Below are positions 22,715-33,499 of a stretch of 64,000 nucleotides of DNA, one piece after another. This DNA is from Mesorhabditis belari. Its lineage: Eukaryota; Nematoda; Chromadorea; Rhabditida; Rhabditidae. Each line of letters opens with the position of its first letter. The stretch's first letter is position 1. Position numbers and translations under genes: made by a program. The notes under the pieces are model-generated. The model was not told the origin of the DNA, ran no database searches, and worked only from the letters and a program-made list of their open reading frames with translations. The DNA lies in assembly GCA_958450365.1 (NCBI GenBank), contig CAUEEP010000916.1, positions 62,001-126,000 of the forward strand, given 5' to 3'.

Positions 22715-23210
22715 TAGTTTTTTGATTTTTATTGGGAAAATAAAAAGAATTAATTTTGACTTTTTTAGAATTATAGTTTTTCACTATTCCAAAATTTAGT
22801 TCACTGTATTAACGAAGACTTTTGTCACGAACTCCTTTTATTAAAAGTGTAAGTGTTGGTGTTGGTTGATGTGCATAGTTTCGTCCCGCTGTGTAAGGAT
22901 AGAGCGTATAAACGGCGGTCATTTGAATTGAAGGTTTGGATGGAAAAACAGAAACGTTTTCGGTAGTGGTTGGATTATGAGTTGGTTTTTTTTAGCCCGA
23001 AAACGACTTTTAATTTGAGGTAATTTGCGGGATGTTGAGTTCAATTTACCATGAAAAGTTTATTTGAAAAGATTTGAAGGATATCCTTTTCTTTTTTGAT
23101 GGGTAGACGCTGGAAGTTATTTGGTTGTTTCTAATCTGCCGATGTTGAAGATTGACCTTGTTTTATGCTGCCGATGCAATGTAGACAAGCAAATGCCGAG
23201 ACTAAATCGT

Positions 23211-23282
23211 GGTCTTGTGGTGTAGTGGTTATCACATCTGCTTTACACGCAGAAGGTCTCCGGTTCGATCCCGGGCAAGGCC
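23211..23282 (+). tRNA. tRNA-Val (anticodon TAC), second copy
   Basis: Same as the gene at 22643 except that the acceptor 3' side is CAAGGCC, giving one G-U pair with GGTCTTG. All arms pair and the anticodon is TAC. Confidence 0.88.
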
Positions 23283-24106
23283 TAGTTTTTTGAGAAAATA
23301 GCCAGAATTAATTTTCAGTTTTCTTTAGAATTATACTTTTTCACTATTCCAAAATTTAATTCACTGTATTAACGAGAAACTTTAGAAACCATGAAGCCTT
23401 CTTATATTTTGACTTTTCCAAGCCATTTTCCATTCAGTTTGGTTAGTAGGTCACTATTTTTTCTATTAACTCCAGTCTAAAACTATTCTTTGTACTCTTC
23501 AAACGTTTATCAAGTAAAAGGCTGTGTGGAATAGAATCTTCTAGTAAAGAAATCGAATATCTATTTAGGCTTCCTTAAAACTGTCATAGGACAGTCATAG
23601 TCGTCCCACTTTATAGTTCTTATAGTTTAAAAAGGTTCATTCACCAGGTGGACATACAAAATCCGGAAAAGTATTTTTTTGACTAGAGATTATCAGATTA
23701 TCAATTAGGGGATTAGTCAATAGCAATAGCACAGCACAATAGCAAAAAAAGAGCTCTTTTTTCTTTGCTAAAACAGAACAAATTTTGCTCTTTTTTCTTG
23801 CACTAATAAAATGTTTAAAACAAAATTAAGTGTTTAAAACAAAATTAAAACAAAAAAGCAGGTTAAACTAATCAAAAAAAAACATAGAAGAAACAGTAGA
23901 TCTGATGAAAACTGAGACCTTTTTCATTATAAAGTGAGACCACTATGAATGGAAAATCGCTTGGAAAAGTCAAAATATAAGAAGGTTTTATCGTTTCTAA
24001 AGTTTGTCGTTAACACAGTGAAATAAATTTTCGAATAGTGAAAAAGTATAAATCTAAAAAAACAAAATTAATTCTGGCTATTTTCTCAATAAAAATCAAA
24101 AAACTA

Positions 24107-24178
24107 GGTCTTGCCCGGGATCGAACCGGAGACCTTCTGCGTGTAAAGCAGATGTGATAACCACTACACCACAAGACC
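24107..24178 (-). tRNA. tRNA-Val (anticodon TAC), third copy
   Basis: Reverse-strand copy with a perfect 7-bp acceptor stem and anticodon TAC. It belongs to the right arm of the inverted duplication. Overlapping protein frames here are spurious. Confidence 0.92.
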
Positions 24179-24515
24179 ACGATTTAGTCTCGGGATTTGC
24201 TTGTCTACATTTCATCGGCAGCATAAAACAAGGTTCATCTTCAACATCGGCAGATTATCCTTGTAGGAACAACCAAATAACTTCCAGCGTCTACCCATCA
24301 AAAAAGAAAAGGATATCCTTCAAATCTTTTCAAATACACAGCGGGACGAAACTATGCACATCAACCAACACCAACACTTACACTTTTAATAAAAGGAGTT
24401 CGTGACAAAAGTCTTCGTTAATACAGTGAACTAAATTTTGGAATAGTGAAAAACTATAATTCTAAAAAAGTCAAAATTAATTCTTTTTATTTTCCCAATA
24501 AAAATCAAAAAATTA

Positions 24516-24587
24516 GGTCTTGCCCGGGATCGAACCGGAGACCTTCTGCGTGTAAAGCAGATGTGATAACCACTACACCACAAGACC
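24516..24587 (-). tRNA. tRNA-Val (anticodon TAC), fourth copy
   Basis: Reverse-strand copy identical in all stems to the gene at 22643, with closely matching flanks (mirror-image partner in the other arm). Confidence 0.92.
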
Positions 24588-24688
24588 ACGTTTTCGCTTT
24601 AAGATTTGCTTGTCTACATTGCATCGGCAGCATAAAACAAGGTTCATCTTCAACATTGGCAGTTTATCCGTGTAGGAACAAACAAATA

Positions 24689-24883
24689 CCGTATTCTCTC
24701 TAATAGTAGTGCACTCTCTAATAGTATTGCGGTCCCGGAGGGGGTTGAGGGCCCAGCTTGGCCTCAACCTGGCCTGGCCCAGCTCTGAAAACAATCGTCT
24801 CACCCCAATCATTGTCACAAAGAGTTGAAATGTTATTCGATGGTGGCAATGGGCAGTGCGCACTACTATTAGAGAGAATACGG
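24689..24883. mobile_element. MITE with CCGTATTCTCTCTAATAG ends inserted in a tRNA repeat unit
   Basis: The 195-bp element begins CCGTATTCTCTCTAATAGTA and ends with the reverse complement TACTATTAGAGAGAATACGG (with one base different at the inner edge), flanked by TA (24687-24688 and 24884-24885). The sister copy of the host sequence near 24265-24290 lacks it and has a single TA, so the insertion and a TA duplication can be read directly. Its GC-rich interior is shared with about 18380-18500. Confidence 0.85.
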
Positions 24884-25499
24884 TAACTTCCAGCGTCTAC
24901 CCATCAAAAAAGAAAAGTATATCCTTCAAATCTTTTCAAATAAACTTTTCATGATAAATCGCACTCAACATCCCTCAAATTACCTCAAATTAAAAGTCGT
25001 TTTCGGGCTAAAAAAAAGTCAATTCATAATCCAACCAGTGCCGAAAGCGTTTCTGTTTTTCCATCCAAACCTTCAATTCAAATGACCGCCTTTATACGCT
25101 CTATCCTTACAACAAAGTGGAACGAAACTATAAACATCAACTAACACCAACACCTACACTCAACACTTACACTCGGGCTAAAAAAGCAACTCATAAACCA
25201 ACCAGTAACTATAGTCAATGTGCATCAAAAAACATATTTTCTAGTAGCCGCTTCTCGAATCAACGACCAGAATCCACAATCCGATTTCATTCCTTTATCA
25301 TGCTTGAATAACTATATTGAAGTTTTGACAGCCTTTATCAAAAACCAACTCATGATCCAACCAGTGCCGAAAGCGTTTCTCTTTTTCCATCCAAACCTTC
25401 AATTCAAATGACCGCCTTTTATACGCTTTATCCTTACACAGCGAGGCGAAACTATGCACATCAACCAACACCAACACTTACACTTTTAATAAAAGAAGT

Positions 25500-27640
25500 T
25501 CGTGACAAAAGTCTTTCTGGGTTTATACAAATAATTCTTCGGGTTGCCTAAAAAGATCAAGCGAAAAGAACCTCTTTCATGTTCATGGTGCACCAAGAAT
25601 GCGGAGTCAATTTAGTACTCTCGTGTTCAAAAGCCCTTCACATTTTGTTTAGGAATTATCGAGCGATAAATTCCTTCTTTGTGCCATTCAAAAAACGTGG
25701 CCTTTTTCCCAACCCACTATTTTCATTCGCAAGCGGTAGAATATGAATCTCGTTTTGTTTCTTTTGAGAATGTTTCCTCAACTCTCGACTCGGACCTACG
25801 ACTCGTTACGACTGTTTCTTTGTTCCGTCTATTTAATCTTTTATATTTTTTGCATCCCAACAGAAAAACATTGTAATAATGCAATGGAAAAAGAGTCGAG
25901 TTTTCTCGATTCTCAAAAGTTTCGATACTTTAATTGAAAAACCGATGGAAAACCGAAAACCTTGCCGTTGAGAGTGATACTTTTTTAGAAGCAGTTGTTT
26001 TGTTAGCCGAGCCTTCTTGCAGCGCATTAAGTGCCTCAGTCTATGATCAGTCTTGTCTTGCTAAAATTGAGATGATACTAATGTTCTCTTCGCGTAAAAC
26101 GAAATCAAACGTCGACAACTTTATCAAACATTGGAAGTTGCTCGAAAAGAGCTTGAGGAGCGCATTATATTTGAGGAGCGCGTATTTGAAACTGCGTCCA
26201 TCCTCAAACAATCTATTCACTGCAAAAAGTGTTTCTATCTGTAAAGTACATTATTTCTACTTCTACACCTCATAACTAGCCAATTTGACGTCGAGTTTTC
26301 AGTTTTCTATAAATAACAACAGATTTAGTTTAGAAAGAAGCCAAGGTGAGGCTAGTTCGCTAAAGAGCACGTCATTCTTGGGGTGAATTTTCAAGTTTCT
26401 CCCAAGTTTCATTTTCTTGTTTCTTTCAAATTTCCCCCATGTCACGGGAAAGAGATTTCTGGGTTTTCGATCTTTTAAACGATTTTTGGAAAAGGAAAAG
26501 ACGTAAACAAAACGTCAGACAATTTCACGAATCTATTTATTATCACCTATTTATTATCACCAATTTATTAGGGAGTGGATCGGGGTGATCAAGCATTTCC
26601 CCCCTTACTTCCCTGTTCACAACTGAAAGATTTTGGAATTTTTGGAAAATCGTTTATTATTTTATTCTTTGAGGGTTGAAAAGTGATTCCAAAGCTGAGT
26701 GATGCTTTGTGCTCACCGCTTGCTGGCACACTCGATTCACGATTTTTCTAGAAAATTACCTAATGTCGCAAGAAATCTGAAATCAAATGTGCCAGAGAGT
26801 GTGCGTTTGTCGAGATGAGCATAAATAGGGGTAAAATGGTTTCAAAACTTGTCCATTTTCCAGATCTCTAGGCTGGTTTGGGAAAAGTTTTGTAAAAGTT
26901 CCAGGAACTCTTTGTTAGATTCTTGAATTTGAATTCTGGGAAGGAGATTTGGGAATTTATTGCATGGCTCTTTTGCAATCTTTTTTTTTTAACTTCAAAA
27001 TCATGTTTGCAATTTGTTTTGAAGAAAAGGATTGCAAAAAGATAAACGATTCACACATTCCAGGAACTCTTTGTTAGATTCTTGAATTTGAATTCATTGG
27101 ATCCGATTTTGTGACATTGTTACTCGATTGACCTTTAAAGTTCACTTCGTCCGGTTTTGCTCAATTGCTTTGTTGGTTTTGCTGCTGTTCTTGTGAGAAA
27201 TTTTGAAATAAACACTGTTTTTGGAAGGTGATTAGGTGATTATGAGGTTTTTTATACTCAAAAATGATCATAAAATCGTCTAGACGGGCTCGGATTCAAT
27301 TCTGACAAAAAACGATTTGGTTTGATGTGTTTGATAACTTCAGAAACTTTAGAAACTTAATAAACTGAACTTTAGAAAAGTTTTTAATTGAAGTTACTTT
27401 AGTAACGCTTTCCCATTGTCAGCTCGAAGTCTGACGCGTTGAACCATCACAATAATCGGCAGCCGCATCTCAATAAAGATCACCTTTTCGATAACCGATC
27501 ACTTGCTTTACCAAAAAAATCGTATCTCCCAGGCATTTCCCTCCACTCAACAAACGATTATCACTGATTAACAATGATTGTCTGATGTTTGATATCTCAT
27601 AACTCATTGACCTCATCGCTCGCCGAATCTCCCTTTGCGG
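25500..27640. other. No complete gene recognised
   Basis: Mostly unremarkable AT-rich sequence. At 26098-26228 one frame encodes a charged, heptad-like stretch (RRQLYQTLEVARKELEERI...) ending at AA/GTGTTT. It is preceded by an in-frame stop with no AG acceptor between, so it looks like a remnant of a coiled-coil exon. The motif GGAACTCTTTGTTAGATTCT occurs twice (about 26905 and 27063). Confidence 0.3.
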
Positions 27641-27641
27641 C

Positions 27642-27647
27642 TATAAA
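27642..27647 (+). promoter_or_regulatory. TATA box candidate
   Basis: TATAAA in CGGCTATAAATCTTCC, 335 bp upstream of the ATG at 27981. Downstream are three AAAGTACTTTC direct repeats (about 27690-27725). It may serve the YGGWG peptide gene if the leader is long or spliced. Confidence 0.3.
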
Positions 27648-27980
27648 TCTTCCTCAGCTCTTCCTTGCCAATCACTAAGAACTCAGCTTTCAAAGTACTT
27701 TCAAAGTACTTTCAAAGTACTTTCAACTAATCAATTCCAGTCTTTGTTAGCTCTAGATTGAACGAATCAACAGATTACTGTGTTTTTTGTACTTTCGAAT
27801 GATATCTAACACTTCCAGTCTTATCGTCTTTCAATCTATTTCTGCATTTGACTTTCACTAGCCTTCTCTAAGCTTATTGTTTGTACTATACTGTAATCGG
27901 GTTACTGTATTCTGATGCTTTTCAAGTTGACGATAACTTTTGACAATTCAGATTGACAGATTTCAGAAATTCCCCTTACA

Positions 27981-28642
27981 ATGAACTATCTGCGAGTATT
28001 GACGGCGCTTCTTTTGTCCCTTCTCGTCATTTCCACCGCCGCCTATCCATCGGAGAATGGATTGACCGCAAAGTGAGGAGGCTAATTATTGTCATTATTG
28101 ACATTATTGACATTATTGACACTTTGAAGTGAAATCTACTGTATTCATTAGTCCAAATTTCTTTTTTTCGAGCCCTAGCTACGTAGACTCAAATTTGATG
28201 AAGGTTTTGATTGAATTTTTCTCGATTTTCAATGTGATTCAACTTTTTTTAGCCTGTAATTATTAGTAAAACTAAAAAAGGCAATCTTTAGGCAATCTTT
28301 GAGATTACAGCAATCTTTATTATAATAATTATCCATAAATTTTCCAGGAATGATTCACATTTGCGCGTGAAGCGATGGGGTCGCTTTGGAGGATGGGGAA
28401 GAAGACGGTAAATGTTTTGAATTTGAATTGAAAAATTATTCATCTAACACTTTTAAAACTAAGTCTTTCACAGGTTACGGTACTTAATTTACAGTCAACT
28501 TTTCAGTGGTTGGGGCCGTCGCCGTGGATTCGGACGACGGGGCGGATATCGGGGCTACGGCGGACGGGGACGAGGCTACGGCGGATGGGGACGAGGCTAC
28601 GGATATGGTTATCGGCCATATGGCTTCTATTATGGAAAATAA
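27981..28642 (+). CDS. YGGWG-type glycine/aromatic peptide precursor, 95 aa, three exons
   Basis: Exons 27981-28072, 28348-28407 and 28507-28642 join in frame (phases 2 and 2). A signal peptide (MNYLRVLTALLLSLLVISTAA) is followed by a short propeptide ending in a dibasic site (RVKR). The mature region is rich in Gly, Arg, Tyr and Trp with repeats of RGYGG(W/R)GRG and the end YRPYGFYYGK. This is the architecture of nematode YGGW-amide/NLP-type peptides (the C. elegans nlp-24 to nlp-34 group), several of which act as epidermal antimicrobial peptides. Which of those roles applies here is inference. An AATAAA lies at 28701. Confidence 0.8.
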
Positions 28643-28784
28643 TACATCAAATAGAATTATTGCCCAATTAATATGATTATTTTTTGGTGATTTACTTGTA
28701 AATAAAGGTCTCATAAAGCTCAGTAGCTATTTTTTAAAGTTTGCAATTTTCAATCAATTAAACCCTAGTTCCAGTTGGTAGACT

Positions 28785-29010
28785 CAATGAAATGAATAGC
28801 TCTAATCGATTCGCCAACCCTGAAAACCCCGGCTACAAATTTAGAGCTCCTGGAATCTTCTTTTTAAACCATCTAAAGAAGGATCCTGGAATGCCTGGTG
28901 AGGTGTTCTTTGTGCAGCAACGTAATCGCTCGCCGTCTCGCACACGTCCTTGATAGATATAGGTTCCTTTTTGGGTTCTGTAAAGGTGATCGATTGAACC
29001 ATTTTTGCTG
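28785..29010. repeat. Dispersed repeat copy (family also at 36108-36450 and 41876-42090)
   Basis: Shares CGATTCGCCAACCCTGAAAA, the TAATCGCTCGCCGTCT block and CACACGTC...TGATAGATA with two copies in introns of the transporter gene. It is not coding: the frames differ between copies and carry stops. From 29010 to 29830 I see nothing else. Confidence 0.7.
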
Positions 29011-29829
29011 TTTTGGCTATTTTTACTTTTGTTAAGGTGATTTTCATTATTTTTTTTGTCGAACAGAGAGAAATGATTCCGCAAAACTCACGCAAAAAAA
29101 AAACTCTTTTTTGAGTGATTGTTGTTGGAAATTTTTGCAAAAAAATTGGAAAAGAATGATTTCAAAAAAAAAAGAAAAGAAAAAACTTTCAATCAATTAA
29201 ATCCGATTTCAAAGATTGTTAGATTTAATAAAATGAACAGCTTCAATGGCTCTAATCCCAAAAATCCCGGGCAAATTTACAGTTGAATACCTTTTTTGGA
29301 AAATCTACAAAGCAAAGAAGAATCACTGCCCAATTTTTGGCTGTATTTTTGGTTGTTTCTTTGCTACAATTTTTGCACGTTTTGTTAACTATTTCATCGC
29401 TTAAACAGCAATTAAAATGTGTCAAAAATTAAATGAAAATAATTAAATTTAAATTAAAATAGTGAGAGAATGGTATTTTTGGTTGCATTGGATAACTCGC
29501 GATTCATTTTTCCCGCCGATTATTAGCTGCATATTTCCATTGCTTTCTTATTTCCATTGCTTTTAAGTACTCGCAAACTCTCGACTTTTCTGTATCACTT
29601 TTGTAAAACCAATCAAATGACCTCTGTTGGCCGAATTTCGTCTGAAAAATGCGGTAAATAGATAAGCAAAAATAAAGATATCTATTTTTAGGTGCCTTTG
29701 ATAATAAATAAATGGGGAATGCTTTCCGAGAGTGTACGTAAATTGTAGTGTACAGTAAATTGTGATAGAATTCATTCTTTGTGATTACGTGGATGAGAAG
29801 GGATTTAGTCGAGGCTTGACGCTCTGCGC

Positions 29830-29925
29830 GCTGGCTAGTCAAGCTAGTCAAGTGCTAGTCAAGCTAGTCAAGTGCTAGTCAAGCTAGTCAAGTGCTAGTC
29901 AAGCTCTGCTAGCTTGACTAGCACA
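29830..29925 (+). repeat. 21-bp minisatellite (GCTAGTCAAGCTAGTCAAGT)
   Basis: Four to five units of CTAGTCAAG-type sequence, with dyad symmetry around CTAGC. Confidence 0.85.
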
Positions 29926-30071
29926 AAGTAGAGTCAGCTTTAGGCTAAAAGCTTAAGTTTGACTTCCCCAATTTCTTAAGTCTGGCAAGATAAAGGAATT
30001 GGCAAAAAAAGCAGATGAGTATAGCTTTTGGTGGCCAAAGTATTGACCAAAGACCAATACTTGATGAACTA

Positions 30072-31130
30072 TTGGGTTGGTGGAAAAGTCCTTTCCGATT
30101 CTTTGGGAGAGTACCTTAAATTTGTCGCATTTTGACGTTTTATAGCTCATCCTAAAGCTGAATTCAAGACGGATCGATTGGTAAAAACCGTTTTGAGATA
30201 TCTCTTTTCTAAAAGTTTTTACAGCTATTTTAGTAAAGGGCGGCAGAGCCAAAAAATGGCTGTTTTCACGTTTCGTTAGTTTTTCGTGCAGAAACCTAGG
30301 CTAAAAACATGTGTTTCGTGATCAGCGTCAAAAATAACCCTTAGACACAAATTTTCAGAATCTTAGCAAAAAATTTTTGAAAGATATTGTCACCGGTGGA
30401 AGTCGAACCAGCGACCCTCAGATCAATAGCCTTACGCCGCTTTTCGCTATTTTCCTTCGTTTTTCTCTTTTTTTTTTGTTTTATCATTTTTTTGATGTTG
30501 TTAGAAGGCTTTTTTCAGGAATGTCGTGTCAAGTTGAATCGGAGGAGCACCAGCGACACCTGTTTTTGTATGCATTCAACCGAAAACTCAATGCCGCACA
30601 GGCTCATCGAGAGATAAGAATGGCGACCATCTTGTTGATTAGTTTTTTTTCTTGTTTTCTGAAATTTTTGTTTGTTATTTGTTTTCTCTTTTTTGTTATT
30701 ATGGTAAATTTTAGGGTACAACAAAAAAAAAGAGAAAAACGAAGGAAAATAGCGAAAAGCGGCGTAAGGCTATTGATCTGAGGGTCGCTGGTTCGACTTC
30801 CACCGGTGACAATATTTTTCAAAAATAATTTTTTGCTAAGATTCTGAAAATGCTTGTTTAGGGATTATTTTTGACGCTGATCACGAAACACATGTTTTTA
30901 GCCTAGGTTTCTGCACGAAAAACTAACGAAACGTGAAAACAGCCATTTTTTGGCTCTGCCGCCCTTTACTAAAATAGCTGTAAAAACTTTTAGAAAAGAG
31001 ATATCTCAAAACGGTTTTTACCAATCGATCCGTCTTGAATTCAGCTTTAGGATGAGCTATAAAACGTCAAAATTCGACAAATTTAAGGTACTCTCCCAAA
31101 AAATCGGAAAGGACTTTTCCACCAACCCAA
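30072..31130. mobile_element. Mariner-like element with very long inverted repeats
   Basis: The left end TTGGGTTGGTGGAAAAGTCC and the right end GGACTTTTCCACCAACCCAA are flanked by TA (30070-30071, 31131-31132). The complementary arms are about 360 bp each. Each contains a tRNA-like B-box stretch (GTCGCTGGTTCGACTTCC) and encodes the same open frame starting MALPPFTKIAVKTF. The 330-bp centre keeps only the start of a mariner transposase. A one-arm copy is at 3325-3748. Confidence 0.8.
30521..30625 (+). pseudogene. Mariner transposase N-terminal fragment
   Basis: From an ATG the frame reads ESEEHQRHLFLYAFNRKLNAA then QAHREIRMA, matching the first helix-turn-helix of mariner transposases (consensus around the LLYEF..G..A motif). 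The rest of the gene is missing. A fully truncated relic in the centre of the element at 30072-31130. Confidence 0.6.
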
Positions 31131-31289
31131 TAGATAAGGATCGAAGAATTGGTTTTACCAAATTCTTCATTCATTTGTAACATTTTGATGATGAGCGCTG
31201 GGTTATAGCTATAAAAGTTCTACTGTTTTCTTGCAGATAGATGCCAAGACTGATCCACTAGACCATACCTCACAGGCATATGTACAATA

Positions 31290-31350
31290 TTGAACTGTTA
31301 ACTGTCTTGTCTGTCTTGTCTGTCTTGTCTGTCTTGTCTGTCTGTCATGT
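31290..31350 (+). repeat. CTGTCTTGT 9-bp microsatellite
   Basis: Five to six units of TGTCTTGTC. Around it, 31133-31660 holds no gene. Confidence 0.8.
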
Positions 31351-31666
31351 CTTTAAATGTACTTTTGAGCTCAAAAACTGTAAACCCATCCTTTCTAATG
31401 CACTGAAGTCCAGTACAAAGGCTTCTTTGTAATTGTAGACTATAATTGAAGTCTAGATAAATGCCCTTTATTGTACAAAAGAGGCATTAAGCTTTAAGCT
31501 AGAGAAAGAGAAGAAAAACTGTACAAGTACAAGTACAAAACTGTACATTTTCAAGCAAACAAAATCTAGCCAGTACACCTAGAAAGCACAGAGATATGTA
31601 GATTTTGATAAAATCAAAAAACAACATGAAAATGAGCTTTAAAGAACTTTAAAGGATTGTTTAGAT

Positions 31667-33496
31667 TTATCCAAACCATGGCCATCCCATCATGCCCATT
31701 CCGCCCATTCCGCCCATTCCGCCCATTCCCCAAGGACTGCCCCACATGCCCCATGGTCTGTAAAGTAAAGTTTTTGGCAAATGATTACTGATTTTCTTTT
31801 GTTTAGTTACCTGTACATGCCCATTCCCCATCCACCCATACCCCACGGGCGTCTGAAAAAAAAACGAGATTTTATAGGTAGTCAAGGGAATTATTTCAAA
31901 TTTCAGTTCAATTTCAAACGAGTCTAATGATCTAATTGAATGACATCGATTTTCAGAAGTAATTTCCATAAGCCACAACTCGCCTCCATCCCCAACCGCC
32001 TCCCATACCCCATGGCCAGCGTTTCGCGCGAATTCGGGCACTCCTGAAAAGAGTTTTTTTAGTTTTTTAACTTCAACTTTAACTCTAAAGCTCTTACTAT
32101 TTAGTAAAATACTCAAAAGTGAAATTTTGAGCTCAAAAATGTTAACACAGCCTTTCTGGTGCACTCATTTTTTTGTGACATAAAAAAGTCGAATGATCTT
32201 GTTGGTAATTATTTCTGTTAAAAATAGAGAGTGCGCCAGATTTGGGCTTTTCATTTGCACAAAGTACAATCAGTAATTCAACGAACAGATCAATTATTTT
32301 GGTAATAAAGATTCGATTGAAACAATCGTAACGAACAATGGCTGAACAATGGCTGAGCAATGGCTTAGAGCTTTGTATAGAGCGTATTTTTGTTGTTGAA
32401 GAAATGCAACACTCCAGAAAGAATGCGTTTACAGTTTTTGCGCGCACTCCATTTGTTGCAATGATTTTCTCTGTTGCATTTCTTCAAGTTCTCTAACAGC
32501 ATTGGACTTGTCGCTGCGAGAAAAATAGAGTGCACATCGGCGCGAAAATGCGTTTTCTATCGGATTTTTCTGAGAGTACCTTTTTTAGATGCGGAAAAAT
32601 TGTGCTGATTCCGAATCTGAAGGAATTTTTCAAATCCCACAAAATTTCCCATACAAAATGACCAAAAAACCGCTAAAACTAAATTTAAAAAATTTCTGTC
32701 AGAGGGATTTGAAAAATTCCTTCAGATTCGGAATCAGCACAATTTTCCGCATCTAAAAAAGGTACTCCCAGAAAAATCCGATAGAAAACGCAAGCAGAAA
32801 TGGTCTAATGATACAATTTGAGTGGTTTTTTTAAAAAAAATACCGACTGGGGCTACCAGTGGTGAATTTATCGCATACACGAAATATATCAATCACAATA
32901 CAACGACACACACAATACTAGGCTATATCTTAACTTAACCCACGTCATGACAGACGGCTCCCTAACCCTAAGCTCAATGGGGAACTAAATAGCTTTTTTG
33001 GTGGTGAAGGGAAGATGACGATGAAGGAATTTTTCAAATCTGAAGAAGAATCTGAAGGAATTTTTCAAATCCCACAAAATTTCCCATACAAAATGACCAA
33101 AAAACCGCTAAAACTAAATTTAAAAAATTTCTGTCAGAGGGATTTGAAAAATTCCTTCAGATTCGGAATCAGCACAATTTTCCGCATCTAAAAAAAGGTA
33201 CTCCCAGAAAAATCCGATGTGGTGTGTGTTCCTCGTCGGTAATGCGTTTTTTTTGAAGAATTAAAGAAAAAAAACTTGTTAATAAGGTGTGCCAGAAAGA
33301 GTACGTTTGTACGTACGTTTAAAACGTAATACTTTTTTAAAATTTAAATAGAATCAAACACTTACTCAGGGTTTTCTTTTGGCTCAACTTCTCTAGCATT
33401 GAGTTGATGCGATGGTAAATGTGCCTCCTCTTCAGCCTTTCCCAAGAAAACACAAAGCACAATGAGTAAAAGACTCAATCGGAGTACGGTAGACAT
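31667..33496 (-). CDS. PWGM-repeat secreted peptide precursor, 107 aa, four exons
   Basis: Exons on the minus strand are 33496-33366, 32043-31984, 31852-31811 and 31757-31667, all joined in phase 2. The signal peptide is MSTVLRLSLLLIVLCVFLGKA. An acidic propeptide then leads to a dibasic KR. The mature part repeats a Pro-Trp-Gly-Met unit (RWPWGMGG, RPWGMGGWGMG, RPWGMWG) and ends in GGMGGMGGM...WPWFG. Keeping this frame requires exon 2 to end at AG/GCGAGT, a GC-AG intron. By architecture it resembles nematode Gly/aromatic antimicrobial or neuropeptide-like precursors, but the Met-rich unit is unusual. Intron 1 (1.3 kb) holds inverted-repeat elements. Confidence 0.7.
32320..33300. repeat. Inverted-repeat elements in intron 1 of the PWGM gene
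   Basis: A palindrome at about 32548-32792 (arms around GATGCGGAAAAATTGTGCTG and CAGCACAATTTTCCGCATC) is partly repeated at 33030-33220. The outer parts match the dispersed repeat at 19180-19440. Probably one composite non-autonomous element. Confidence 0.65.
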
Positions 33497-33499
33497 TTT

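Larger units (their letters stand above)
22262..25340. repeat. Large inverted duplication carrying four tRNA-Val genes
   Basis: Segments in 22262-23460 recur in reverse complement in 23930-25340. They include the tRNA-containing unit (twice per arm), the GCCGAAAACGACTTTTAATT block, the CGGTCATTTGAATTGAAGG block and the outermost stretch around TAGTAGCCGCTTCTCG. A spacer of about 470 bp separates the arms. The arms show small indels and partial repeats, so several rounds of duplication occurred. Further partial copies continue to about 25500. Confidence 0.85.

Noticed and set aside
22470..24703. Three similar ORFs of about 100 codons
   Set aside because: They are translations across tRNA-Val genes and their flanks (for example RSCPGSNRRPSACKADV is the complement of the T and anticodon arms).
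28484..28714. Minus-strand ORF rich in Ala/Ser/Pro
   Set aside because: Antisense of the third exon of the YGGWG peptide gene.
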